From: Enoplolaimus lenunculus
Taxonomy: Eukaryota > Nematoda > Enoplea > Enoplida > Thoracostomopsidae
Reading direction: 5' to 3'
Assembly: GCA_030248215.1 (NCBI GenBank)
Contig: JASANG010002596.1
Coordinates: 1-64,000, forward strand
DNA length: 64,000 bases
Shown piece after piece: positions 1 through 11,581 of this stretch. The notes beneath the pieces were generated by a model. That model saw nothing but the letters and a program-made list of their open reading frames with translations, was not told the DNA's origin and did no database searches. The position numbers and the translations under genes are program-made. Numbering within the stretch: position 1 is the first letter of the stretch; every line of letters begins with the position of its first letter.

Positions 1-616
1 CTCGCACGAGCCGTAGGAGTGTTTAAATCGTGTTTAAACTGTTCCAGGATCAACCCGAAACTAGACCATACCCGCCTTCGGATCGGTCGAAAATCCCCGT
101 TTTTGACCAGTCCAGACCTTACACACATTCGCAACTTTTTTCCTTAAACAACTCTTTCAAATTTCAGCCAGATCACAATGGACTGGATGCTTTATTCGGT
201 TAATATCCGGTTCCGCAAAAATTTTCTATCCGTATCCCGTTCCGATATTTGTTCAACTGCTTCTATCCTTCTCCTGGAATACGTTCATGTCTACGAATGG
301 AGCGGATACTAAAATACGCTTTTAAACAACTAGCTAAGTATTAACGTTATTCGCAGGAAAAGTCATAAAGAATTCGATTCCTAAAACATGTTGTAAGCGA
401 ATAATGTTAAGAATTTGCAGCATGTATTGACTAGCTAAATAAAAATGTCACATGCTGCGTTGAAAACTGGGAACTTCGTCCTCTTCGCACTAAAACGTAT
501 TAACAATAAAGTCGTGCTTATTTTTAACCCTGTGTGATAAGAGGTGATTTTGTTAATTCTGTAGCTAGTCATAGTTATCTTAAGTACACGTCAGTAATAT
601 CGTGTGCGCGTTTTAT

Positions 617-950
617 CTTGGAGCACCAAACTTACGGTATGTAGCGACAAGAGACATTGTAGCAAAAAGTTTGCATGGTTGCGTAGCTCAGTGGTTAGAG
701 CAGTGGACCGGTCATCCGTACGTTACGAGTTCGCGATCCGCCGTGTCTGCAGCAAAATTTTTGTGAAGAGCACCATGTGACATGCGGATGCATGGAGGCA
801 AAATGAAACCTCATGTTAATGCTGTGCATCGGTAAAACATTGATGCATCCTGGGAGCGTCCCTCATTTTCAGCTACTAACTCAAAACTAGAAACTGTCGT
901 ACCCTTGCCAACCCAACTTATCACACTCCATATGGTACTGCTTCACTTAG
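617..950 (+). repeat. tRNA-derived SINE, diverged copy
   Basis: A tRNA-like head with A-box-like 'tagctcagtggttag' lies at about 686-700. It is flanked by the same leader ('ccaaacttacgg', 'cattgtagcaaaaag') and the same trailer ('atggtactgcttcac', near 932-950) as the copies at 1017 and 23832. About 150 bases of unrelated sequence separate head and trailer. The B-box region is more damaged than in the other two copies. Confidence 0.6.
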
Positions 951-1016
951 AATTACTTAGTGGGAATGGTCGGGAAATGTGAGAGATGCTCTCCAGCTCA
1001 CACGATTTCGCGGCTT

Positions 1017-1202
1017 ATTCATATACGTATCTTGTAGTACCAAACTTACGGCATATAGAGCCATTGTAGCAAAAAGATTGCATGGCTGCGTAGCTCAGTG
1101 GTTGGAGCAGCGGACCGGTAATCCGTACGTTGTGATTTCGAGCCCCACTGCAAGCGTACAAAAATGTTTGTGAAGGGCTCTATATGGTACTGCTTCACAT
1201 AG
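1017..1202 (+). repeat. tRNA-derived SINE
   Basis: The leader 'atacgtatcttgtagtacc' is followed by a tRNA-like block (about 1086-1155) with A-box-like 'tagctcagtggtt' and B-box-like 'tttcgagcccc', then the trailer 'ctatatggtactgcttcac'. The same order recurs at 23832-24014. The predicted acceptor ends do not pair, so this is a SINE head rather than a working tRNA gene. The anticodon loop would carry GGT (threonine), but position 33 is not T. Confidence 0.75.
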
Positions 1203-2245
1203 AAATACAAATGAATAATAACAATGCACAATTTGGTCAAGAATGTCACGGATTTTATGAACTTGTCAATGTATTATATACGTAAATATTTGACGTGGTT
1301 TTGGCGCGATTTATCCCTGGCGTGAAATTACGTAGGTTTTCCGATTGCAACTTGAATTAAACCAAGAGTGAACAGTGATAGAGTTTTCATATGTCTTCAG
1401 TAATTTGCTTCCTTGTTTGTTTCTTTGCCTGTTCCACTTGTTTTGCTTACAGATTCGTTGACCTTAAATAATCGAAATTTTTTTTAAAATTTTAATTGAA
1501 GTGTAAAATTATCGGAGGACTTCGCCAGAAGCTTTGATAAACGAACGTTCTCAGAATAGGAACCTGCATATCCGGAAGTGGAACAGGAACCGGAACTATT
1601 GTAAAAATCCCCGTAACGCTCCCATTACCGAGATAAGGCATTTTTGTATCTGATAACAAAGGACTCATAAAAACAAAAACTGACAAAAATGTAATTATGT
1701 TCCACTACAGTAATGACGGAAGCAGCGGATGAAATGTTTTTTTACAGATCGAGGTCGCAAACAGCGACTGATATATGCATAGACGAGGTTGCTTAAAGGG
1801 GCTGATATATAGAACGAGGTTGCAAAAAGATTTACCACCGAAATTGCGTTAACCCGTTGACAGTTTTTGGTTCCGCCACATTTCGGCAGGTGTGTAAGAA
1901 CCTTTTCAATTTTCTCCTTTGAAAATTTTCACTGTCCGCCACTAAATCAAATGTATGCCTATACGAAAATGTGTTCAGATGAATGTGTCTTTCCTTCTTT
2001 TGAAATTTCATAACACTTGATCCGCTTTTTCAAATGTGGCATTACGAATACTGAAAAATACTGGCTATAGTTTGAGTTAAAAATTGGTTGGTTCTGAAGT
2101 TGTGTGATTAATGGGTACTACGTGTGACTTAATGTTACGTATATGTATATCATGCATGCATCATAATTCCACTACACTTGCAGATAGTTCATTTATATAA
2201 ATTATTTTGGTTCACCATGTTGTAATAACAAAATAACCGATTACG

Positions 2246-2253
2246 TATATAAA
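2246..2253 (+). promoter_or_regulatory. Possible TATA box of DNAJB11
   Basis: The octamer 'tatataaa' lies 53 bases before the DNAJB11 start codon. The initiator-like 'ctcattc' follows at about 2260. Position and sequence fit a core promoter with a very short 5' leader. TATA-like strings are common in AT-rich DNA, so this is a suggestion only. Confidence 0.3.
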
Positions 2254-2305
2254 CTTGTTCTCATTCAATTTAGCATAAACGTGACTTTAAATCGTGATAT
2301 TTCGT

Positions 2306-5300
2306 ATGGATATTGGCGCATATTTGCGATGGCTTCTGTTAACTTCGCTGTTTCTGCTTAGTTACGCTGGTCGTGACTTTTATAAAATACTTGGAGTGCC
2401 AAAGAATGCGAACTCAAAAGACATTAAGAAAGCATATCGAAAACTTGCAAAAGAATTGCATCCGGACAAAAACGTCGACGACAAATTGGCCCACGAACGG
2501 TTCCAGGTATATAATGCATGGCAGGCAGGGAGCGTGCGACCGGATTGAAGAAGCACCGGTTCCAGCGTCGGATACTTCAATATCCGGCTCTGACATAAAA
2601 CCTAATTGCGCTAATTTAGTATTATTTGCTATAACTTGTTAAAATTTTGCTCCTACAAGTATTTTAATGTTAACTGTGGTTCTTACTTTTTGTGATTTTT
2701 GTTCACAAATAATTAGTTTATATAGAGTTATGTTAAACTTTTCAGCAAAAAATATACATCGTCAATATAGAAACCAAAGTTGGATCCAGATGTCTATTTT
2801 TTGAAGGAGCTGGATATCCGGTCGCACCCTGATGTATGGTAACGTATATGTGCCATTTCCGATTAAATATTTTTGAAATCACAGGGTGTCCTATGGAGGC
2901 ATATATATTCAGGTCTTCGGTTATGAATATAATAAAATATGAATTACGTACTAAAACAATTCTTACATATATGTTTCAGGGCGCAATATTGTATCGAAAA
3001 ATGTCGGAGCTAAATGTATTTATATTTAAGTGCTATTTCAACAAAAAAACATGACGCTAATTTATTATTACTTGTTTGACTTGCGATATACCTAATTTGT
3101 TGAACTTTAGTTATGAAAAGGGTTTTGGTGCTAGCAAGCATATTTCTTAGTATCTCTGTCGGTTTGAGCGAAAGTCACTTCAAAATAATCGGATTTTAGA
3201 TATATAAATAATAGTTTACCATGAAATAGTTATTTTTTAGCGGTAAACATATATCAGCCAGTGCAGAATACCGGAACCGGGTGTCTGTTTTTGCTACAGC
3301 CGTATATTACACTGTTACACGTATCACTTTGAATTTCATACTGACTGTAGGATATCGGTGCTGCATACGAATGCCTATCAGATCCTGAAAAGCGTAAAAT
3401 ATATGATCGTCATGGCGAAGAAGGTTTAAAAAAGTTGGACGGCGGCGGCCGACGGGGACACGATCCATTTTCGTCGTTTTTTGGAGATTTCTTTAATTTT
3501 GGGGGTGATGACTCGGACGGGGAGCGTGAAACACCGAAAGGTGCAACTGTAGAACTGGATCTTTGGGTTGCACTCGAAGAGCTTTATGTCGGTGAATTTG
3601 TTGAAGTCGTTCGCAACAAACCGGTATACGTGCCAACGTCGGGAACACGCAAGTGCAATTGTCATAACGAAATGCAAACCGTACAAATGGGGCCAGGCCG
3701 GTTTCAGATGTTTCAACAAGTGGTGAGTTTATTTCGATTATATTGTAATTTACACGGTTTCATCGGTATTCCTGTTCCGGCCGAAATTCCTGCAAAACAA
3801 GTTTACGTCTCAAAAATTGTAGGAAACTCAAGTTTCTTTTCACAGCTTGTGTTTCGTCTGCACATTTCTAATAATAATAATAATTTTAATAATAATAATA
3901 ATAATAATAATTTTAATAATAATAATAATTTTAATAATAATAATAATAATAATAATTTTAATAATAATAATAATGATAAATTAAAGATTATACTGATAAA
4001 AACTGACAGAGGCGGATAATCTAGTATCCGACCGGAGCCTGAGCCATATAATGAATTCAAATTTAATACAACATTGCATTGAGATATCACAACGTAGCTT
4101 ACAAATTTTCCTTCCGTGGCTGAAGATACCCAACGTGTTTACAAGACAAAGTTTAACATCTCACACCGATACATTTTTAACACTTTAACAGTGACCCCTA
4201 TACAGTTCTATGTTTGTAGTCTAGCGTTCAATTGTAATATTTGTTTGGCCAATGCTCCTTTTAAGGGAATTCAGTTTTCCCTATTTACTATAAAATAGAC
4301 GTGGATAGGATTAATGCTGTTATTTTTGTTTAGACTTAGGCTTAGTTATAAACTTATTTTTACGGTGAAGTTTAGGTTTAGAATTATGCTGATATATATC
4401 AGTATGCAACCGGAATTATAAAATTATAAAATTTTGAACTTTCGGTTACGGTAAATTTTTACCGGAATTCCGGCATTTAATTTTGGTCGATGGAAATTAA
4501 GATATTATACTTAAAAATGACGGTAACAAAAGGTGACCCAGACCGAGACTTTTCATTTCGGTTTCCGCCCATACCTGGCACGGAAACAAGCTATTACTTT
4601 TGCTTACTTATTCTTAGACCCGTTTTTATGCTTAATTTAGGCTTAGGCTTAGGAATATTAGAAATGTGCTGCTGGTTTTCCTGCGTTATTGTTACCCGTC
4701 ACATGCTGTGCAGCCAGATGTCGATTTTTCCCTGAGCCGGCTATCCGATCACACCCTGGTAATGATCGCTCTATTTTTAGTTTTACCATATGTACGTAGT
4801 TTAAATTTGACTTCAGGTTTGCGACGAGTGCCCAAATGTCAAACTTGAAGCTCAAGAACATGTACTTGAGGTTGAAATTGAAGTTGGTATGAGCGAAGGT
4901 GCTACGCAACGGTTTGTAGGTGAGGGTGAACCACATATCGACGGCGAACCGGGTGATTTAGTGTTTCGTATTCAAACTCTTAAGCATTCTCGATTTGAAA
5001 GACGCGGAGACGATTTATACACAAATGTGACTATTTCGCTAGCGGACGCGTTAAATGGATTCACAATGACAATACCTCATTTAGACGGGCACTTAGTTGA
5101 AATTGTTCGTGATAAAATAACATGGCCAGGGGCTCGGTTAAGGAAAAAAGATGAAGGTATGGTCAATTATGACAATAATAACGTCCGTGGCTTTCTGTAC
5201 GTAACGTTCGACGTTGAATTCCCAAAAGGCGAACTGTCACTAGAAGATCGTGATGCTGTGACCAAAATATTTGGAGGCGAAAAGCGAAAGGAGCCGAATG

Positions 5301-5326
5301 TTTATAATGGTCTACAAGGATACTAA
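2306..5326 (+). CDS. DNAJB11: DNAJB11, ER-lumenal Hsp40 co-chaperone of BiP (3 exons)
   Basis: Exons 2306-2506, 3351-3722 and 4817-5326, all phase 0, give 360 aa (human about 358). Residues 1-22 are a signal peptide leading into [12 protein letters not shown]. The J domain (about 24-90) has its HPD at 52-54. A Gly/Phe-rich linker (GDFFNFGG) follows. The four cysteines of the substrate-binding domain, CNC at 169-171 and CDEC at 193-196, fall at the human positions. The protein keeps [11 protein letters not shown], with a glycosylation sequon, and ends VYNGLQGY like vertebrate orthologues, with no KDEL signal, as is normal for the family. It stimulates BiP ATPase and helps fold and dispose of ER clients. 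The start was chosen at the first ATG before the signal peptide; an upstream in-frame GTG is ignored. Intron 1 holds a hAT MITE close to the donor. Intron 2 holds an AAT microsatellite and CCGG-rich MITE fragments near 3765-4040, 4392-4475 and 4670-4757. Identity is very secure. Confidence 0.96.
2522..2831 (+). mobile_element. hAT-type MITE in DNAJB11 intron 1
   Basis: The element opens with 'caggcagggagcgtgcgacc' and closes with 'ggtcgcaccctg', matching inverted ends apart from a small insertion. Flanking octamers atgcatgg and atgtatgg match at 7 of 8 positions, the target duplication length of hAT elements. There is no coding capacity. The insertion lies 15 bases after the intron-1 donor site. 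Confidence 0.8.
3869..3975 (+). repeat. AAT microsatellite with TTTTAAT interruptions
   Basis: About 107 bases of AAT repeats are interrupted at intervals by 'tttt', giving a higher-order pattern. The tract lies in DNAJB11 intron 2. The open frame reading poly-Asn across it is an intron artefact, because the exon-2 donor GTGAGT lies before it at 3723. Confidence 0.9.
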
Positions 5327-5506
5327 ATTGTTGCTTTATTTTTGTTTAGCCCACTCATTTTAGTAATATTCGTGGCCAGTTTGTTGATGTTGTCTGAAGG
5401 TGTGTATATGGACACTTTGGACCCATATTCTGAAATTCGTACACCACCTATCGCCAGTTAGCTATAGGTTTTCAAACTGACGAACTGCTTCCACTGCAAA
5501 TTTTAC

Positions 5507-5512
5507 AATAAA
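5507..5512 (+). other. Possible DNAJB11 polyadenylation signal
   Basis: A canonical AATAAA lies about 180 bases after the DNAJB11 stop codon, a plausible distance for a short 3' untranslated region. No downstream GT-rich element was evaluated. Confidence 0.35.
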
Positions 5513-5910
5513 TTGGTACAGCAGTAGGACAAATCAGATGCCAAAATGCGCCGAATTTCACAACTCTATCAGTAACTGATAATAGGTGTTATAAACATTT
5601 GTGAATATGGGCCTAGCTGTCAATGTTTGGTGTTATAATTTTAGGTATATTCTCTCAATAATTTATCTCTTGGCCGGTATAGCTAGGTGCGGAAGTATTC
5701 TTGTTCTTGTTCTGTTTATTTTCTGTGGGTTGCACGTTTGACCAACAATTTATTCGGATTGTTGCGTGAATTTTGCAGCCTAATTATTTTTTCGGAACAA
5801 TAATCGCCTAGGCAGATTTTTCCTAGCGGGAGGGGAGCCGTTTATTACACTGAAACTACACATTCATGTAAACTATCGCCTTCCAACTCAAGTCTGTTAT
5901 CTCGCATAAA

Positions 5911-6666
5911 CAGGGATGGGCGGCCTCGGTCTCGGCAAGTCTCGAGATTTGGCTCGTCTCGGTCTCGCTTTTGTTCAGTCTCGGTGGTTTGCGAACCGAG
6001 ACCAAAGAGGTGGAAAAGCGATAAGCAATTACAAAAGTTTTCCTTAGATCGCAACTTTGGCCCGGAAGTATTTGCTATTTCGCCTACCAACACAGACAGT
6101 GAACGATTGTGGAGCACCGCTACCTTGTTATACAGTGATTTGAGAAACAGAATGACCCCTCCGGTTACCCAACAATCTACTTTTGAAAAGAAGCCTATAA
6201 CATTTATTGTGACAAAGCACAAATAGTTGCATTTTCTCGTTTCAAACATGTAAGGCATCGTTTAAAAAATTATGGGTTATCCGCATTTTTAACGTCATCC
6301 TATGGTAAAAAATTTTCCAATCTACGTATTTGATTTGCCCGGGAGCAAAAACAAAACTGTAACGGTGAATTAGGGATTGTACCGAGGATGTTTTGAGACA
6401 GTGTGATTTGTTCCGAGTCTGTTCGTAGGGTATACGACAGTAGCCAAGTGAAAAAATAAAGTAAAAATAAATGGCGGCGATTTATTAGTTTAATTGTATG
6501 AAACAGCAATTCAGAGCAGATAAAAATATTCAAAACTTTTGTTAAAAAATCTTATTTTTATGTTTAGTAACGGTTAAAAATTGACCGACGCTGAGACCAA
6601 AAGTCTCGGTCTTGGTAGGTTGGGTCTCGGTCTCGTTTTTTTTTTGACCGAGACCGCCCATCCCTG
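5911..6666 (+). mobile_element. hAT DNA transposon remnant with transposase C-terminus
   Basis: The inverted ends are near-perfect: 'cagggatgggcggcctcgg' at the left and 'gaccgcccatccctg' at the right. Flanking octamers cgcataaa and cgcataag match at 7 of 8 positions. Inside, 5984-6226 encodes about 80 residues with SPTNTDSERLWSTA and YSDLRNRMTP, the signature of the hAT transposase C-terminal dimerisation region. The catalytic portion is missing, so this is an internally deleted, non-autonomous copy. Repeated GGTCTCGGTCTCG motifs line both subterminal regions and could be transposase binding sites. Family assignment is secure. Confidence 0.88.
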
Positions 6667-7108
6667 CGCATAAGTGTCTTACTGCAGATCGATGCTTGCT
6701 GTCTATATTAACATTCCGGTATATTAGTATGTCATGGTTACACTAAAACCTGTGTGTTTCAGTGACTCAATGGTTTGTTTTGTATTACAGTACGTATTTC
6801 ACGTTTTAGTATTGACTTCGTTCTGCCGCAAACAACCGGAATTCCGATTCTGATTAAATTTCCGATTTAAATCCAGTTCCGATTTCGATTGCTGATATAA
6901 TGGAATCAGAATCGTAGTTTTCTAACGTTTAATCTGTATGCAATTATTAGTGAAGATTGCCTGCAGGTCTGTTAACTGTCATAACAGCCAGCGCCTATAT
7001 CAGCTCTCGGCTCGCATTTCTTATATACAGCTTGTAAATTATTATAGAAACATGAATAACATGCATTATTATACAGATGTACCTATTGATTGTAATAAGG
7101 CTAGGTAT

Positions 7109-7415
7109 CATGGTGCAACCGGACGTGAAAAATGCCGGAGCCGGAGGTGAGGCGAACTTAGGTACTAAGAATGATGGATAATTAGTTAATTGTAGCCAAT
7201 ATCTGCAATATGTTGTTAAGTTGTTTGGTTTTACTCTTATTTTCTGCCAAATTACGGAAATTCTTTCCAGAAAATTGTGATAAAAGTAAAACGATACGCG
7301 TTAAACAGATAAATTTTGCAAAATTATGCAAAATTTTACTACCGAAATTGCCGGAACCTCCGGCAAAAATTCTTGCCATACCCGGAGCATGAGGCAGACC
7401 TCTGGTTGTACCCTG
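7109..7415 (+). mobile_element. hAT-type MITE with perfect 8-bp target duplication
   Basis: The left end is 'catggtgcaaccgg' and the right end 'ggttgtaccctg'. Both flanks read ctaggtat (7101-7108 and 7416-7423), an exact 8-bp duplication. The interior is rich in CCGGAACC/CCGGAGCC blocks and matches the element at 15891-16877. The perfect duplication suggests a fairly recent insertion. Confidence 0.85.
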
Positions 7416-7981
7416 CTAGGTATGATGAACGTATGTATGAACATTTCAGATTCCGTATAATCTTCCTGTTCAGATTCTTGTATAATTCAGTTCCGTTTTG
7501 CACCCTGGTTAAAGTCGTATAGATTGAACTTCTGTTTAGGCATGATGTCAAAACCTTTAAGTAACTTCTTGAGATGTGCCCAGTCTATCATACTTGAAAT
7601 TGATAGAGTCAGCGTCGTTTTTAAATCACCTTTTTCCTAACTTTTGGCTCCTCAAAATTTGTTGACGTTCGGCTCCGGTCTTGTACCTACGTTGCTACCT
7701 GGTAAATATTAATCCGTTGCTGTCCAGTTCACTGTTAAGTTTGGTTATAACATTAGATGATGAACTGATCATAACTTGACAAGTAGTTGTTTACCACTTA
7801 GAGCAGGGCGTTTTCTGCGAATGACAGTCATGTTAACAGTATTGTTGTTGGTTTCTTATTTAACTAATTAAAATTCACGTTGTCTCTGGAATGTTTTTAT
7901 GTGTGGCTGATAAGTCGACAAGGCCGAGTTTGCATTATATAAAAGGCAGGCGAGTTAAATATTAACTAATAGGGGTAAGTA

Positions 7982-8201
7982 CACTGCAAAAAATAGTGAG
8001 TCAAATTGTCTCTCTCCCAAATAGGCTTTTCCTGACTACACAAACTGAGTCAAATTCGGCTCCGTCAGAGTCAAATTCGACTCACTAAGCTATTCAGTGA
8101 ATCGAATTTGACTCTGGCGGAGTCGAATTTTGACTCAGTTTGTGTAGTCAGGAAAAGCCTGTTTCCGAGAGAGTCCGTTTGACTCACCATTTTTTACAGT
8201 G
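7982..8201. mobile_element. Fold-back MITE, Tc1/mariner-like, copy 1
   Basis: Long inverted halves: 'cactgcaaaaaatagtgagt' at the left, 'gactcaccattttttacagtg' complementary at the right, with 'gactacacaaactgagtc' mirrored inside. The whole element could fold into one hairpin. Sister copies at 8542 and 55343 are flanked by TA on both sides, the Tc1/mariner target. Here the right TA has become CA. Confidence 0.85.
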
Positions 8202-8541
8202 CAATGTTGTTTTACAATTATTGTGAACGAAATTTTTGAGTAAAATTCGTGTTGTACATTAAAATTAAAACCGGAAGAACGATAAATCGGGTGCTGTGGG
8301 CTTCAACGAAAAAAATTGAAAAACTGCCGGAACGATTCATTCACTATAAAGTCAACAGAAATATTCAGTGTTCGGAGAACGAATATATAGTTATGAGCGG
8401 CGTTCAGCATCCACAGTCTGATTCAACTTGTTTATTCAGCAGTGCGGGATGCAGATTTCTGAGTGTCGTAAATTTCACTCGAAAAATTTAATAGCACCCA
8501 CGTCATATCGGCACGCACATAATATATCGCTTCGTATTTTA

Positions 8542-8741
8542 CACTGCAAAAAATGGTGAGTCAAATTGACTTTCTCCGAAATAGGCTTTTCTTGACTACA
8601 CAAACTGAGTCAAAATTCGACTCCGCCTGAGTCAAACTGCACTCAATTTGCCTCTATCGGCGTCGAATTTTGACTCGGTTTGTGTAGTCCGGAAAAGCCT
8701 ATTTCGGAGAGAGTCAACTTGAGTCACCAATTTTTGCAGTG
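8542..8741. mobile_element. Fold-back MITE, Tc1/mariner-like, copy 2
   Basis: Same family as 7982-8201, only about 340 bases downstream. Ends 'cactgcaaaaaatggtgag' and 'caatttttgcagtg', flanked by TA on both sides. The central loop differs from copy 1, so this is an independent insertion or a strongly diverged copy rather than a recent local duplication. Confidence 0.87.
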
Positions 8742-8982
8742 TATTGATTACTTGAGTTTGTATGTTTATCTAGATATAGTTGGGACAACATTTCAAGGCC
8801 ACCTTTGAAGTATAAAAATAATCAAACAGATTGATTTTTTATATTTTACAATATATACGTTTTGGTCTATTTCGAATGCTACATTTTCTGTTTGAGTGCC
8901 GAAAAGACTTAAGTATATAAATGGAAATTTAATACATTCCTGATAAACAGCATAACGCTGAAACTCTTTTGAACAATGGTAC

Positions 8983-9388
8983 CAGGGTGCAACCGGAATT
9001 ATAAAACACCGGAACCGGAAAGTTAAAAAAATACCGGAAGCGGAAAATAAAACATTTGTTGCCGAATAATTATTTTTAAGCGCTATTTTATCGCTTTTAA
9101 TGCTGTGAACACGCCATTAAGAATGCCCAAATCCTGAAACATGCAGTAGGTGGAAACATATGATAAATTATGGAGAGCATGGCAAAAATTTTAAATTTTG
9201 ACAATACTCACTGAGAAAATTTTAGAAAAATAATTTAGTATAATACTCCAATTTTTCTTAAATTTTCGAATGAGAAGTACTTTCAATACCGAAAAATTCA
9301 GATGAAAAAATACCGGATTTCTTACCGGAGCCGGATAGTGAAAAATACCGGATTTTCCTACCGGAACCAGAATTCCGGTTGCACCATG
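8983..9388 (+). mobile_element. hAT-type MITE, CCGGAA family
   Basis: Starts 'cagggtgcaaccggaatt', ends 'aattccggttgcaccatg'. Flanking octamers aatggtac and aatggtag match at 7 of 8. Subterminal blocks of 'taccgg' and 'ccggaacc' lie near both ends; the middle is AT-rich and non-coding. A lone left end of the same family ('cagggtgcaaccggaattcc') sits at about 9634. Confidence 0.83.
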
Positions 9389-10913
9389 AATGGTAGATAC
9401 ATAGTCGATTGAGCACACAATCAGCATATATTAATAGCTTTTTCGTTGAAAAGTTTGGGGAGAGTGCCTATAAAGCAAGTTCTTGTAGAAATAATTGTCG
9501 AAAGAAACCTAAAACAATAAAATAGACATACCAAACGCGTGCTATACGCACTTCGCCATGCACTATTCGTTATTTTAGTTGGTGTTAACCAAAAAATTCT
9601 TTGAGTTTCAAAGCTAATTCCAGGGTTCCAACCAGGGTGCAACCGGAATTCCACTGATTGTCAAAATGTGACTGCAATTGAAAACTTTACGCTTTACCTT
9701 TAAAACGAATCTTAAAATTCTACTTCATAGCGGCAAGCAGTGATGTTTAGCCCCATTAGTTCTCAAATATAGCTCGATATTTGGTTCAATAGTATCGTAA
9801 TACTGTAGTAAAAACGGCGCTCTATTGAATAGGTTAATTTTTGAAAATCTGGTTGTTGATATCTATGATTTCATAAGACTTCATATTTGAAGTTTTGAAT
9901 TGCTCAAAATGCTTAACTGCATTTAAACTTAAGGCCAAGTTGTTCCTGTGCTTTGAGAATTGACAGGCTGCTCTTTGAATTGGCAGTCCTCCATTAATAT
10001 GATATTATACAGGTTAGTAGGTCGCTAATACAGTCAGCTATACAAACAATTTTTACTGAAACTGCGAACAATTCAGACGAACATACTGCAACAAAGACAA
10101 AAGTCGTACACTTTAGTTTTTTTGTGTTAAAATGGTAAGGTCCACCTTACAATTTTTTCTCCTCAGAAAATTTTTTGATAAAAATTTTTCCCGCGGTTTT
10201 TTGTGATAAAATAGTAAGGTCCCTACGTTACAGTTTTTGCCCTCGGAAATTTTTTTGGTGATATTGATAAGGTCCCTTCCTTGCAATTATTTTGTTTCCT
10301 AACATTTGCCAGCCCGCCTCCCCGTCAAAAGTTTTTGGATCCGTCTCTTATTATCGCCAGTTATTTAAATGTTTTTATATTCAAGTAATAGAGAACAGAG
10401 AACTGCGTGGTAAATTGCAAGATACTAACTTTCTTGCATTCCGACAGGGAACCCTTTAAGTCGTAGAAAATAGAATTTTTAAAAATACAAATTTGATGCG
10501 CGAAAGTTTGAAAGATACGAGATGTTAAGTAAAATATACAGCTTAAAAACTTCAAAGCAGATTGAGCTTTTTTCAAAGCTTTTGTAAAAATGGTTCATTG
10601 CTTAAAAAATTGCAACTTTTTTGTAACAACTTTGTTGCGCAAAGGATATATCGGGCATCCAACGGATATCCGGAAATATTTCTTTCAGACACAACTCCGG
10701 ATATGTTTCGCATCTGGATATCCGATGCCCATCGACAAAAATAACGTTTCGGTATTTATGAAACGGAAACGTCTATCCCTGCACTCCCTGCCGCGCAATT
10801 GTTAACTACTATTCATACAAAATTAGATCTAATGTATTTAAATTTTCGTATTTGCCAACGTCATTTTAGCAACCCAATTCTGTTTCATTTTAGGCTAACT
10901 GTAGCTCCACACT

Positions 10914-11545
10914 GTGAGTATACGCAGTGTAGCTTATGTATGTGCAGAGTGTGTAATATTAAGACACATACATACTCGTGCACATATAGCACCAGGGGCA
11001 GCGCGCTTGACTCGCGAATGACAGGTCCGAGGTTTGATTCCCGGCGTGGCCATATATTTGGAAGAAATTTAGGGGGAAAACTATGTATCTTCGCAGTACT
11101 TCGGGGAAAGGGTCGACCCGACCGTGCAGTTATGACATGGATGCCCCACCGAGATGGGCGCTGTAAATTGCAGGCCCATGGATTCGGAGAAGTGTGGATT
11201 CGCGGTCCGGGGCGACCGCCTAAAGAAAGGAGAATGTGAGTATACGCGGTGTAGCTTATGTATGTGCAGAGTGTGTAATGTTAAAACATATATACTTATG
11301 CACATAGGAAATAATATATCGGCCGCGTGGTGTTATGAGTAGCGCGCTTGACTCGCGAGCGAGAGGCGCGATGTTCGATTCCCTGCCTGGTCATATGTTT
11401 CGGAGAAATTTAGGGGGAAAACCATATGTATATTCGCAGTACTTCGAGGAAAGGGGTCGGCCCGACCGTGCAGTTCTGATACACACTACTGCTTATTTTG
11501 TAGAAATCGAAGTCCCCCACAGTGTATATATTATATTATAACATC
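10914..11545 (+). repeat. Tandem pair of a second tRNA-derived SINE family
   Basis: Two units of about 318 bases follow each other (10914-11231 and 11232-11545). Each begins 'tgtgagtatacgc(a/g)gtgtag' and contains a tRNA-like block ('gcgcgcttgactcgcga' plus a B-box-like 'ggtttgattcc' or 'tgttcgattcc'). Each then carries 'gaaatttagggggaaaac' and 'cccgaccgtgcagtt'. Open frames across the block are by-products of its GC content. Confidence 0.75.
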
Positions 11546-11581
11546 CTTAGGCTTAGGTTTTAGTTTAAACCTAGGTTTTTC

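Larger units (their letters stand above)
1..2245. other. Gene-free upstream stretch
   Basis: No reading frame here resembles a known protein. The stretch holds two tRNA-derived SINE copies (listed separately), a short tandem duplication near 1744-1830 in which a 'gaggttgcaaaaag'-type phrase recurs, and a decayed 'aggaaccggaac' fragment near 1558-1590 that belongs to the hAT MITE family seen elsewhere. It runs up to a possible TATA box before DNAJB11. Confidence 0.6.

Noticed and set aside
1086-1155. Functional tRNA-Thr gene
   Set aside because: The acceptor arms do not pair, T33 is missing, and the same head with the same leader and trailer recurs at 617 and 23832, which marks a SINE.
3435-4019. 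A 194-codon frame ending in a poly-Asn tract
   Set aside because: Only its first part (to 3722) is DNAJB11 exon 2. The rest is intron 2 reading through an AAT microsatellite; exon 3 at 4817 restores the family sequence CDECPNV.
10799-11239. 146-codon plus-strand frame as a gene
   Set aside because: It lies mostly in the tandem SINE pair; the Arg/Gly-rich translation reflects the tRNA-like GC-rich block.
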